Position numbers and translations under genes: made by a program. Below are positions 26,479 to 36,560 of a stretch of DNA of 64,000 nt, one piece after another. The first letter of the stretch is position 1; each line of letters begins with the position of its first letter. Origin of the DNA: Spiroplasma diminutum CUAS-1 (GTDB lineage Bacteria > Bacillota_I > Bacilli_A > Mycoplasmatales > Mycoplasmataceae); NCBI RefSeq assembly GCF_000439455.1, contig NC_021833.1, positions 1 to 64,000 on the forward strand. Reading direction: 5' to 3'. The notes beneath the pieces are model-generated. The model made no database searches. It saw only the letters and a program-made list of their open reading frames with translations, and was not told the DNA's origin.

Positions 26479-27822
26479 ATGAAAAAATTACTTTCTGTAT
26501 TAGGTACAATATCAATTCTTACACCAAGTATATCAGCAGTTGTTTCTTGTGGTGTTGATACAAGAGAATTATCTACAACATTTGATGGAGTTAAAACCTT
26601 TAAAGTTGGAGATAAAACTGTAGGTAAAAAAGAAGTATTTGGTACTAAAGATATTATTTCAACATTAAGTATTCAAATACTTGAAGCATTAACTTATAGT
26701 GAAACTAAATATCAAGATGACAAAAAACTAAAAGAACAACAAGAAGTTCTTGGAGAAAACGGAATGGCACTTTCATTAGAAAATCTTCCTAATGAAGAAG
26801 CATATTCAAAAGATGGTTTTAACTTTACAGATAATTCAAAAACATTCAAAGATGATTATAATGAGCCTAAAAATTCTCTTTTTACAAATATAGATTATAA
26901 ATTTGGATTTTCAGCGGTTAATGGAGAATTAGCAATTGCTGAAGATGGAAGTTGAAACCCAAGCAAAGTAACTGTTTTTGATGCAACAAAAGCAATGGCA
27001 CTAAATACACAAGTTAAATATGATAAAGATGGAAAAGCTGAAAGTATTACTAAAAATGAAAATCAAGTAGATCAAAATCTTCAAGAATATATTAACTTAG
27101 ATTGAGAAAGTTCTGACTATGGAAATGAATTCACAGATACTGCTTTTGAAAAATATGCTAAAGAAAAAGTTTATTTAATGAATGAAGACAAAGCAAAAGA
27201 ACTTTATACAGAAATTAATAAATTATCAGAAGAACACAGATTAAGAGAACTAACAAAAGGTCTTACACAGGACGAATTTAAAGTTTTACATACTCAATTA
27301 AAATCAACAAATGATAGACTTAAAAATGGAATTGTTATGCCAGGAGATTTTGATGATAATTTTTCAACAGGAGAAACAAATCTTGTAGATTCAAAAAATG
27401 AAAAAGTAGCAGAAAAAAGTGAATTGAAAGAATTAGAATTCCATAAGACAACAGATAATAAACTCTTACAATCACAAATAGCAATGTCAAAAGATAATAG
27501 TAATAAAACATTTGTTTATGGAGAATCAACAGGTGGTTTAGAAATTGATTTTACTTTTAGTGTACCAGGTGATAAAAAAGATGACAAATCTAAGGAATAT
27601 AATATAAATTTAAAATTGAATAATTTAGTTGTTGGGTACCAATTAAATGGAATGGTTTTAGAAAAAGGAATTAAGAACGAAGATAAAACTAGAACAGATA
27701 CAGTTATATATTGATATGAGCCAACTATTTATCAGTTTACAACTGATAAAATATTTACTATTGGAAATAAAGATATTTTTAAAAGTTTAACAGGGGCAAA
27801 TGTAGAAATTGATAACAAATAA
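26479..27822 (+). CDS. Putative lipoprotein
   Basis: The 447-residue product has a mollicute lipoprotein signal: Lys-Lys at residues 2-3, a hydrophobic stretch, and a lipobox ending AVVSC with Cys24 as the lipidated residue. The mature part is hydrophilic and rich in Lys, Asp, Glu and Asn, with no other membrane segment, so it should be anchored on the outer face of the membrane. Several TGA Trp codons are inside. I do not recognise a functional domain. It follows dnaB after a 63-bp gap with its own GAAGGAG site. Confidence 0.85.
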
Positions 27823-27854
27823 TAAATTCTAAAAAAAGAAATGGGGCAATTCTT

Positions 27855-29117
27855 ATGAATTATTACATCAAATTTGAAAATAATTTTTATAATATAATTG
27901 ATGGAAATACGAATCAAATCATTGCATCTTTTATTAGTGAAGCAGATGCTAATAAATTTTTTCAATCACTTTTTAGTTCCATTTATAATATTAATCAACA
28001 AAGACAACAAGGACAAATTTTTAATCCGTATATAAATAATCAACAATTTGTACCTCAAATGGGATATAACCCAAATCAAATAAATCAGCAAAATTTTGAC
28101 CCTAATGTTTTTTTTGTTCCTCAGCAACAAATAAATTCAGGTCAAAATTACCTTTTAAATCCACAACAAAATATGAATTTACCATTAAATTACCAATTAA
28201 ATGGTGCAATTCAAAATCCTTATCAAAACATTAATCAACCATATCAAAATCCTTATCAAAATTATGGGCAACCAAATATAAACCAACAATTTAATCAAGC
28301 TTTAAATTCAGAAGAAATTCAAAATCCAATTCAAAATAAAACAGCTAGTTTTTTAAATAATCAAGCTAAAAAAGAAGAACAGTATACAGAAAAAAATGAA
28401 GAAATAATAGAACAACAAAATGTTGCTTCTGAAGATAAAATTGAAAATAGTGATTTTGAAAATAAAAATATTATTGAAGAAGAGATGAATATTTTTGAAG
28501 ATCAAGAATATGAAGAAGCTTTTAAATTTGGTTTTAATGATAATACTCTATCAATTGATTCAAACTTATTTGAAGACGATAAAATGGGAGTAATTATTCA
28601 TGAAAAGAATAATTTTATTAATAATACTGATGATGATAGTCTTGGTGAAATTTCAGCGTACAAAGAAATTCAAACTATTTCAAAGGAAAAAGATCACCTA
28701 GTTCCAATAATTAATAATAAAGAATCGAATGATATTTTTGAGAATTCTGCTGATATTTCAATAATTGATGATTCAATGATTTTTGGATTAGATGATATTC
28801 CAGAATTTGAACAGGATTTTATAGTAGACAAAAAAAATAAATCAAATAATGATATAACTGTTGAAGATAAAACAATTACAGAAATATATCAAGAAAATTT
28901 AATTCCTGAATCAAAAGTTACAATTAAAAAAGATGATGATTTAATTGATTTTGGACCAATTCTTGAAGAAGATGAAATATTTTCAACACCTAGAAGAGAT
29001 GCTGAACAAGATGATTTTGAAAACTTTTCTTTATCAAAAAAAGAAAAGAAAGAATTAAAAAAAGTTAAGAAAAAAGAAGAACTTTCTAGAAAGAGATATC
29101 AAAAGTTATTAAGATAA
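27855..29117 (+). CDS. Unknown Q/N-rich then acidic cytoplasmic protein
   Basis: I do not recognise this 420-residue protein. It has no TGA codon, signal peptide or membrane segment. Residues 1-50 look like a small folded domain rich in aromatics. Residues 50-160 are dominated by Gln, Asn, Pro and Tyr, with recurring NPYQN-type units. Residues 160-385 are strongly acidic. The last 30 residues are lysine-rich and helical. This layout recalls mycoplasma cytoskeletal or attachment-organelle proteins in composition only. The start codon has only a weak GGGG site. ung overlaps the stop by one base. Confidence 0.8.
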   Translation: MNYYIKFENNFYNIIDGNTNQIIASFISEADANKFFQSLFSSIYNINQQRQQGQIFNPYINNQQFVPQMGYNPNQINQQNFDPNVFFVPQQQINSGQNYLLNPQQNMNLPLNYQLNGAIQNPYQNINQPYQNPYQNYGQPNINQQFNQALNSEEIQNPIQNKTASFLNNQAKKEEQYTEKNEEIIEQQNVASEDKIENSDFENKNIIEEEMNIFEDQEYEEAFKFGFNDNTLSIDSNLFEDDKMGVIIHEKNNFINNTDDDSLGEISAYKEIQTISKEKDHLVPIINNKESNDIFENSADISIIDDSMIFGLDDIPEFEQDFIVDKKNKSNNDITVEDKTITEIYQENLIPESKVTIKKDDDLIDFGPILEEDEIFSTPRRDAEQDDFENFSLSKKEKKELKKVKKKEELSRKRYQKLLR

Positions 29118-29782
29118 TGGAAATTTTAAAAGAATTAGATAGAGAATGAATTGATTTATTTTCACAAAATAATATTGTAGAAGATATTGAAAACATTTTA
29201 ACTAAAATTGAAGATTATAAAGAAATTTATCCTCCCAAAGAGGATATTTTTAGAGTATTTAAATTAATAAAGCCATCAGAAATAAAAGTAATTATAATTG
29301 GTCAAGATCCTTATCATGGTGAAAATCAAGCAAACGGTATTGCTTTTAGTGTTTATAATAAGGTTAAAACTCCGCCCAGTTTAAAAAATATATTTAAAGA
29401 ATTAAAAAATGATTTAAATATTGATCATTTTGATAATAACGATTTGTCAAACTGAGTTAAACAAGGAGTCTTTTTAATAAATTCTTGTTTAACTGTTGAA
29501 AAGGGAAATCCAAATTCTCATAAAGATTTAGGTTGAGATAAAGTAATTTTAAAAATCTTAAATAATCTAACAATAAATAATAAAGATATTATTTATTGTT
29601 TATGGGGAAATTATGCAAAAAAACTATATAATAGTCTTGTATATAAAAATGAACAGATGACTATATTTTCAGCTCATCCATCACCATTTAGTTATAAAAA
29701 TGGTTTTGAAAATAGTAAACCATTTTCAAAAATAAATAATATTTTAGAACTAAACAATAATAAAAAGATTGACTGAAATTAA
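29117..29782 (+). CDS. ung: Uracil-DNA glycosylase
   Basis: Ung removes uracil from DNA. The 221-residue frame is broken by TGA every 40-100 codons, so it is seen only with the mollicute code. Motifs are the catalytic GQDPYHG near residue 60, LLINSCLTV (seen as FLINSCLTV), and SAHPSPFS for the minor-groove loop. It also has one of the rare TGG codons (in LWGNYA). The start overlaps the preceding gene (TAATG), suggesting translational coupling with the Q/N-rich protein. Confidence 0.94.
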
Positions 29783-29797
29783 TAAGGAGTATTTTTT

Positions 29798-30703
29798 ATG
29801 GATAACATTAGTAATTGATTATTGCAAGGAAACAATATGGCTTATGCTATGACAGGGTTTATTGGATTTTTCATTCTATTGTACTTTTTCTATAATATAA
29901 TGTCATTTTTAATTTTAAAAGAAAGATATCACGGTATAAGGTTTACAACAAAAAATATTGCTTATATAACTATGTTTACAGCAATAAATGTAAGTATAAC
30001 TGTTGTTATTTCGCTTACTGTACCCATTACAGTATTTCCTCCAATTAGGATTGCTTTTGAAGGTGTTATGGTAAAAATCACTGGGTTTATCTTTGGACCT
30101 ATTATTGGAGTTCTTGTTGCGTTAATTACCGAAATTTTAGTAATGATATTTGTTCCATCATTTGTTCATCCAGCTTTTATAATAGTAATTATTTGCTATG
30201 GTTTCATAGCGGGTATTGGATCAAGTTTTTTAAGATTAGGTAAAGGATACAATTGAGTACCTGTTCTTTTAATTAACTTATTTTTAATTATTTTTGCAGC
30301 ATTTATGATTTTTATAATTAATGCTTATCCAGAAGATCAAAAAATTCAAGTATTAAGTTTTAGTGTTAATAAAGAGATATATAAATGAATCTTTTTAGGA
30401 TCAATAATTGCTTGTTTGGCACTTTTCTGATCAATTTATTTTGCTTTATTAATAAAGGGACAAAGGAAAACCTTACATGTTCTCCTCCCTGTTATTTTAT
30501 TTGCAACGGCATCGGAGTATTTAGTTACTGCCGTAATTTCGGCATGGGGAGATGCTGGTTTTTTAGGAATAAATTCTGAAGGTGGATACACCGCTATGTT
30601 TATCAGTAGACTTGTTCAAGCACCATTAAAAATAATATTTAATTCAGCAATATTATATTTAACATATAAGGCTGTTTCTCCACTTATTAAAAGAGATAGA
30701 TAA
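29798..30703 (+). CDS. Membrane protein, probable ECF transporter S component (FolT-like)
   Basis: The 301-residue protein has about six hydrophobic segments. The segment with PPIRIAFEGVMVKITGF then GPIIGVLVALITEI resembles the substrate-binding S components of energy-coupling factor transporters, especially the folate family. It is longer than typical S proteins (about 180-200 residues). The ECF ATPases and T component are not nearby, as expected for a shared (group II) module encoded in the ribosomal protein region. Start at 29798 behind AAGGAG. The substrate is not certain. Confidence 0.62.
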
Positions 30704-30720
30704 TTAGAGGATTAGGTACA

Positions 30721-32052
30721 ATGAAATTATATGATTCATTAAAATCGGAATTAATAGAAATAGATGTTCCCAAGGTTTGTATTTATACATGTGGTCCTAC
30801 AGTTTATGATTTCATACATATTGGAAATTCAAGACCATTAATTTTAACAGATCTTATAATAAGATATTTAGAACATAGAGACATTAAATATAAATATCTT
30901 TTAAATATAACAGATATTGATGACAAAATTATTAATAAAGCTAAAGAAGAAAATCAATCAGAAGAAGATTATGCTCAAAAATTTACAAATGCATTTTTAA
31001 CAGATCTTGATGATTTAAATATTAAAAGACCAACAGCTATAATACCAATATCTTCTAAAATAAATGAAATACTTGGATTTATTGATGAACTTATCAAAAA
31101 GGGATTTGCATATGAAAATAATGGAAATGTTTATTTTGATATTTCTCAATGAGAAAATAAATATGGTATGCTTTCAAAACAAAATATTGATCACTTAAAT
31201 ATGGGTGAAAGAATCGAAATAGATGAAAATAAAAAAAATCCACAAGATTTCATACTTTGAAAAAAAACTGAGATTGGTAAAAGATGACTTTCAAAATGAA
31301 GTTTAGGAAGACCTGGATGACATACAGAATGTGCTTTAATGATTGATGATTTTTTTAGAGCTCCCATTGATATACACGTTGGTGGAATTGATTTAAAATT
31401 TCCTCATCATGAAAATGAAAGAATTCAATATATGGCAAAAAACTTAAGAGAGATATCAAGTGTATGATTGCATAATGGTCATCTTTCAATTGATAATGTT
31501 AAAATGTCAAAATCTCTTAAAAATACAATTTTAGTAAAAGACTATGTAAAAAATTATGGAAGTAATTCATTAAGATATATATTTTTAAATTCTAACTATA
31601 AGCAACCACTAAATATAACACAAGAATTAATTAATAATTCAGTTGACTGGGTCTTAAAAGTTGAAACAATGTTGAAAACTATCAATTGATCTGTTTCTAT
31701 TGGAGATTTAATTTTGACAAATCAAACACCAATTGATGATGATTTTAATTCTTATAAATATATTACAAAATTTAGATCAATTTTAAAAAATGATTTAAAC
31801 ACACCAATGGCTATTTCTTTAGTTGATGAGATGTGTAAAAATATTAATAAACAAATGAAAACTAAAACAGTAGATTTAACTTATGCAAAATTAAAATCAA
31901 TTTTAAATATTCTAGGATTTAATTTTAATATTAAAAAAATATCAATAGAAGATATTGAAAAATTAAAAGAATGAAAGATGTTAATATCTCAAAAAGAGTT
32001 TGATAAAGCAGATAAATTAAGAGAGTCTCTAAAACAGGAGAATATCATATAA
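30721..32052 (+). CDS. cysS: Cysteinyl-tRNA synthetase
   Basis: This class I synthetase charges tRNA-Cys. It has 443 residues and many TGA Trp codons. Visible are the N-terminal zinc cysteine in YTCGPTVYD, the HIGH-type HIGN, WHTECALM and HHENE as further zinc ligands, and KMSKS in [11 protein letters not shown]. The C-terminal part is somewhat short. It starts the cysS-rlmB-sigH-like-rpmG-secE-nusG run that is syntenic with Bacillus. Confidence 0.95.
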
Positions 32053-32771
32053 TGAAAAACTATATTTACGGAAAAAATGCAGTTGAGAATATAATAAAAA
32101 ATTTTAGAAACGAGATAAAGGAAGTATTTATTCTAAAAGGACATTCATTTGACCCAGAAATATATAGTTTAATTAAGCAATATCAAATAAAGTGATTTTC
32201 TTTAGAAAAACATGAGTTTAATTTATTGATTAAAGAAGGGGTTAATCACCAAGGGTATATTGCTCAAGTTAAAGATTTTTCATATGTTGAGTTAAAAAAT
32301 TTTTATAATGATTCAAAATTAAAACAAAGAGTTTTAATTTTAGATAAAATTCAAGATCCACAAAATTTTGGTTCAATAATAAGATCTGCAAGTTTATTTG
32401 GTGTTGATGGAATTATCATTCAAGAAACAAATCAAGTTCAAGTAACACCAGCAGTTATGAAAGCTTCTGCAGGAACAATTTATAATGTTCCAATAATTAA
32501 AGTAAGTAATATTAAAGCAACAATTAGTAGTTTAAAAGATAGGGGTTTTTGGATATACAGTTCATATTTAAATGAAAATAGTATATCTATTAAGGATATT
32601 AAGTTTGATAATAAATCAGCAATTGTTATAGGGAATGAGGGCACAGGAATTGGAAATAAAGTCATTGAAGCGTCAGACTTTACTTTCAAAATAGAAACTA
32701 CTAATGTAATAGATTCATTAAATGTTTCAGTAGCAACAGGAATAATCCTTTTTGAATTATCTAATAGTTAA
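32052..32771 (+). CDS. rlmB: 23S rRNA (guanosine-2'-O-)methyltransferase RlmB-type (SpoU family)
   Basis: This SPOUT methyltransferase of 239 residues has an N-terminal substrate domain (YGKNAVENII) and the knot motifs: NFGSIIRSASLFGVDGI, IVIGNEGTGI and SLNVSVATGIILFE. In other bacteria RlmB methylates G2251 of 23S rRNA. The ATG overlaps the cysS stop by one base, the same neighbours as in Bacillus. The exact rRNA target is inferred from family and position. Confidence 0.9.
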
Positions 32772-32795
32772 TTAAGATAATGAAAGGATAGAGTT

Positions 32796-33428
32796 ATGTA
32801 TAATATTTATAAATCAACAAATACAATAAAAGAAGTTATAAGAATAGAATTTAGAGAAAATATTTCAGAGAAAGAATTAGATCACTTTCAAAAATCAGTA
32901 ATAAAAATTATGAATACAGAATATAGTAAACTAAGTTTTTTACAGTTAGATAAAGAAGATTTTGTTTCACATATATTTTTTGCTCTTAAAGAAGTAAAAG
33001 AAAAATACGATATTAATAAAAATGTACCATTGATTGCATATGCTAACTTTATTATAAAAAGAAGAATACTTGATTATGCAAAATATCTTAAGAGAGATAA
33101 AAGAAAAATAACGTTAAAGCTTATAAACTCGTATAGAAGTAGTCTTACTGAGGATGGACAAACTTACTTAGAAAGAGATATTGAAAAATTTTCATTAGAA
33201 AAAAGTGAGGAGTTAGAAAGAAACAAAAATATTAAAGAAATGATTAATCACTTTATAGAAAATGATGCTCAGGGCAAAGAAGCTGAAATAATTAAAATGC
33301 TTTATAAAGGATACAATCAAAGAGAAATTTTAGAAAAATTGAATATAAAAAGAAAGGAATTTTTAGTTTGCAAAGAAAAATTAAAAAATCTTTTTAAGGG
33401 TTTTATTAAAGTTTCAACTAATATATAA
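32796..33428 (+). CDS. SigH-like RNA polymerase sigma factor
   Basis: The 210-residue product resembles Bacillus SigH. Region 2 aligns as DKEDFVSHIFFALKEV then FKAF/IAYANFIIKRRILDY (here IAYANFIIKRRILDY), followed by SYRSSLTE. A C-terminal helix-turn-helix (EIIKMLYKGYNQREILEKL) fits region 4. The gene lies exactly where sigH lies in Bacillus, between rlmB and rpmG-secE-nusG. Similarity is weak, so function as an active sigma factor is inference. The start ATG at 32796 follows GAAAGGATAGAG. Confidence 0.75.
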   Translation: MYNIYKSTNTIKEVIRIEFRENISEKELDHFQKSVIKIMNTEYSKLSFLQLDKEDFVSHIFFALKEVKEKYDINKNVPLIAYANFIIKRRILDYAKYLKRDKRKITLKLINSYRSSLTEDGQTYLERDIEKFSLEKSEELERNKNIKEMINHFIENDAQGKEAEIIKMLYKGYNQREILEKLNIKRKEFLVCKEKLKNLFKGFIKVSTNI

Positions 33429-33456
33429 TATCTAGGAAAAGAAGAGAGTGTTTTTT

Positions 33457-33615
33457 ATGCCACAATCAAAAAAGAAGGTTATATTAGTTTGTAGTGAATG
33501 TCTTTCAAGAAATTATACAATTCAAAAAAGTACAATTTCTCAACGAGAAAGATTGCAAATAAAAAAGCATTGTATAACATGTAATGCTCATGTATTACAT
33601 AAGGAGACAAGATAA
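33457..33615 (+). CDS. rpmG: 50S ribosomal protein L33
   Basis: This small large-subunit protein has 52 residues. It is too short for a standard ORF cut-off. It has the zinc-binding form with CSEC near residue 12 and CITC near residue 39. The N-terminus [12 protein letters not shown] and the end HVLHKETR fit L33. It precedes secE by two bases, as in Bacillus. Confidence 0.93.
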   Translation: MPQSKKKVILVCSECLSRNYTIQKSTISQRERLQIKKHCITCNAHVLHKETR

Positions 33616-33617
33616 AA

Positions 33618-34028
33618 ATGTCTGATAAGAATAATTTAAAAGAGCAAAAAGCTCAAGAAAAATTAAAAAAAATACAACAGAAAAAAGCTCGTAAGGAAGA
33701 TAAAAAGAAAATAAAACTTCAAAAAAAAGAAGAATTCACTAAACTTTATAATGAATTTGAAGGGCATGACGGAACACAAGAAGGAAAAATTAAAGCTGCT
33801 AAAACTAAAAAGGTCAAAAAAGTTAAAGATAAAATTGATTATAAATTAGCACTTAAAGAAGCACCTATTAAATTTCTTAAAGAAGTAAATAAAATACAAT
33901 GATCTTCAAGAAAAAACTTAGGAACTAAATTTTTATGGGTTATAATATTTATTGCGATATTTGGAGTATTCTTTTTCTTCATTGATTGAGGATTCCAAAG
34001 TTTGTTTGAACTTATTAAAATTATCTAA
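33618..34028 (+). CDS. secE: Preprotein translocase subunit SecE with long charged N-terminus
   Basis: SecE is the essential clamp of the SecYEG channel. The C-terminal 45 residues are a normal single-span SecE: an amphipathic helix with FLKEVNKIQWSSRKNL, then a transmembrane segment. The first 80-90 residues are an unusual Lys/Glu-rich extension (136 residues in total against about 60 in Bacillus). TGA codons at 33900 and later are Trp. The rpmG-secE-nusG order fixes the identity. Confidence 0.9.
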
Positions 34029-34039
34029 AGGAGATTAAC

Positions 34040-34669
34040 ATGGAACAAGATTTATTTGAATTAGAAGATGAATTAGCATCTTACAAAGGACAATGATTTG
34101 TAATAAACTGTAATAGTGGTCACGAAGATCGAGTTAGAGGAGACTTATTACAAAAAGTTGATACATCAGGATTAGAAGATAGAATATTTGACATTAGAAT
34201 TTCAAAAGGACCTGTTGTTGGAAAAAACAATAAGATAAATGAAAAGAATAAATTTCCAGGATATTTATTTATTAATATGAATATGACTGATGAAACTTGA
34301 TTTATAGTTAGAAATACACCCGGAGTTACAGGGTTTATTGGCTCTTCTGGAAAAGGAGCAAAACCTTTACCACTTACTGTTGAGGAAGTATCTAGAATGT
34401 TAGAGCAAAATAATAATCAACAACAAAAAGGTGATAAATCAGCAAAAGGCGATGCAAATCAACCTAAAAAGGAAAAAGTTTTATTCACAGCTAATTACAA
34501 CGTAAAAGATGTTGTTCGTGTAAAAGATGGTCCCTTTGCAGGTACTGAAGGACAAGTTATGGAAATGGACTTTGAAAAAGGTGTTGCAGTTGTTAACATC
34601 GAATTATTTGGAAGAATCACTCCAACTGAATTTGAATTCTTAAACTTAGAAAAAGCTTACATTGGCTAA
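34040..34669 (+). CDS. nusG: Transcription termination/antitermination protein NusG
   Basis: NusG binds RNA polymerase and couples transcription with translation or termination. It has 209 residues. The NGN domain includes WFVINCNSGHEDRV and TPGVTGFIGSSG. A low-complexity Gln/Lys insert (about 125-150) separates it from the KOW domain (DVVRVKDGPFAGTEGQVMEM). It starts after AAAGGAG and ends just before a terminator, so the rplK operon is separate. Confidence 0.95.
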
Positions 34670-34672
34670 TTA

Positions 34673-34704
34673 GAACTTTGTTTTATACAAAGTTCTTTTA
34701 TTTT
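34673..34704 (+). terminator. Terminator after nusG
   Basis: GAACTTTG (34673-34680) pairs perfectly with CAAAGTTC (34688-34695), followed by TTTTATTTT. Confidence 0.85.
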
Positions 34705-34734
34705 CTTGTATTATTAATTTAAGAGGAGATTAAT

Positions 34735-35247
34735 ATGAATACTATTAAATTTGAAATCATTTTAAATGATGGAAAAAAAATGAATGCAGAGTTATATCCA
34801 GATTTAGCACCAATATCAGTTGAAAATTTTGTTAATTTAATTAAAAATAATTATTTTGATGGACTTATTTTTCATAGAGTTATAAAAGGATTTATGATTC
34901 AAGGTGGTGGAATGAATTCAGAGATGAATGAAAAAGGTGGCTTGCAACCAATTAAGGGAGAATTTTCAATCAATGGTTGAAATAAAAATGCAACTGCGTT
35001 GCCTCACACACCTGGAGTATTGTCAATGGCAAGAACAAATGTAATGGATAGTGCAACAAGTCAATTTTTTATTGTTACTGGAGATGCTAAATTTTTAGAT
35101 GGTCAATATGCATCATTTGGTAAATTATCAGATGAAGAAAGTTTAAAAATTGCTTTGGAATTGGAAAATATAGCAACTGGATCACATGGTTTCCATGATG
35201 ATGTACCATTAGAACCAATTATTATAAAAACAATGAATCTTATTTAA
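34735..35247 (+). CDS. Peptidyl-prolyl cis-trans isomerase (cyclophilin)
   Basis: The enzyme speeds proline isomerisation during folding. The 170-residue, signal-free product has the cyclophilin motifs FHRVIKGFMIQGG and SQFFIVTGDA, with the catalytic Arg in FHRV. TGA at 34978 is Trp. It is a single-gene unit between nusG and rplK, a place where most Firmicutes have no gene. Confidence 0.93.
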
Positions 35248-35270
35248 GAATAAGATTCATTTTATTTTTA
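35233..35270 (+). terminator. Terminator overlapping the cyclophilin stop codon
   Basis: ATGAATCTTATT (35233-35244) pairs with AATAAGATTCAT (35249-35260), then a T-rich run. The stop codon TAA lies in the loop. Confidence 0.82.
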
Positions 35271-35304
35271 AATTATGTTATTATTATTTATGGCAGATTT
35301 TAAT

Positions 35305-35350
35305 TGTGGAAGTAAGATAAGCAAATGCATATCATTACGTTAGGACCACA
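35305..35350 (+). promoter_or_regulatory. Stem-loop leader of rplK-rplA
   Basis: TGTGG (35305-35309) pairs with CCACA (35346-35350), and an inner stem joins GTAAGAT (from 35312) with ATCATTAC (to 35338), leaving asymmetric loops. It ends nine bases before the AGGAGGTG site of rplK. L1 is known to repress rplK-rplA by binding such a leader, so this is a candidate L1-binding site. The assignment is inference. Confidence 0.5.
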
Positions 35351-35372
35351 GCGAAAACAGGAGGTGTTGTTC

Positions 35373-35807
35373 GTGGCAAAAAGAATCACACGTATAGCGA
35401 AATTAGAATTTATGGCAATGCAAGCAAAACCTGGTGCAGAATTAGCTTCATTAGGAATTAACATGCCTCAATTCACACAACAATTTAATGACGCCACTAA
35501 AGATAGAGCAGGAGAAATAGTACCTGTAGTAATTACAGCTTATGATGACAAATCATGTGACTTTGTACTAAAAACTACTCCAGCAGCATTTATGCTTAAA
35601 AAAGCAGCAGGAATTACAAAAGGTGCAGCTAAATCAGGAACTGAAACAGTTGCAACTATTACAGCAGATGATGTAAAAAAAATTGCTGAATATAAATTAC
35701 CTGACTTAAATGCAAATACAGTTGAAGCAGCAATGAGAATTATCGAAGGATCAGCAAGAAATATGGGTATTAAAGTTACTGGAATGCCTGAAAAAGAAGG
35801 TAAATAG
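35373..35807 (+). CDS. rplK: 50S ribosomal protein L11
   Basis: L11 forms part of the GTPase-associated centre. The 144-residue product starts at GTG 35373, seven bases after a perfect AGGAGGTG (35359-35366). The longer frame from ATG 35325 would be read through the leader stem-loop and is rejected. Conserved [25 protein letters not shown] and the C-terminal [10 protein letters not shown] are present. rplA follows two bases after the stop. Confidence 0.97.
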   Translation: MAKRITRIAKLEFMAMQAKPGAELASLGINMPQFTQQFNDATKDRAGEIVPVVITAYDDKSCDFVLKTTPAAFMLKKAAGITKGAAKSGTETVATITADDVKKIAEYKLPDLNANTVEAAMRIIEGSARNMGIKVTGMPEKEGK

Positions 35808-35809
35808 TA

Positions 35810-36496
35810 ATGGCTAAAATTAGTAAAAAATTAAAAGCAGTTAACGCTAAAGTTGACAAAACTAAATTATACTCAATTTCAGAAGCCTTAAAACTTGCTA
35901 AGGAAACTTCAATAACAAAATTTGATTCAACTGTAGAAATAGCATTCAACTTAAACGTTGATCCAAGACATGCTGACCAACAAATAAGAGGGGCAATTGT
36001 AATGCCTGGGGGAACTGGAAAAACTCAAAAAGTTTTAGTTCTTACAAAAACAAAAGTTAAAGAAGCTGAAGATGCAAAAGCAGATTTTGTTGGAGCAGAA
36101 GATTTAATTCAAAAAATTGCAAAAGAAAACTGATTTGATTTCGATGTTATAGTTGCAACTCCAGAAATGATGGCTGAACTAGGTAAAATTGGTAAGGTAT
36201 TAGGACCAAAAGGATTAATGCCAAACCCAAAAACTGGAACAGTTACAATGGATGTAGCAAAAGCTTTAGATGAAATTAAAAAAGGTAAAGTTGAATACAG
36301 AACTGATAAAGAAGGAAATGTACACTCAATTTTAGGTAAAGTTTCATTTAATGAAGAAAACTTGATGAAAAATTATTCAGCAATCTTAGATGTAATTAAA
36401 AAAGCAAAACCAGCTGCAGTTAAAGGTACATATATAAAAAATATATCTATCTCAACTACAATGGGTCCTGGAATTAAAGTTTTAATTGAAAACTAG
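35810..36496 (+). CDS. rplA: 50S ribosomal protein L1
   Basis: L1 forms the mobile stalk at the E site and represses its own operon. It has 228 residues and a TGA Trp at 36131. Conserved elements are [27 protein letters not shown] and TTMGPGIKV. It ends the rplK-rplA unit at a strong terminator, unlike Bacillus where rplJ follows closely. Confidence 0.97.
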
Positions 36497-36497
36497 T

Positions 36498-36523
36498 AAA
36501 AAACTCACTTGCGTGAGTTTTTT
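36498..36523 (+). terminator. Terminator after rplA
   Basis: AAAAAACTCAC pairs with GTGAGTTTTTT around TTGC, ending in T residues. Confidence 0.9.
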
Positions 36524-36560
36524 ATTTATAATAATTTTGAAGGATAAAGGAATAAAAAAA

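Noticed and set aside
35325-35372. Longer L11 from ATG 35325
   Set aside because: This part forms the leader stem-loop; the L11 family starts at the GTG behind a perfect AGGAGGTG.
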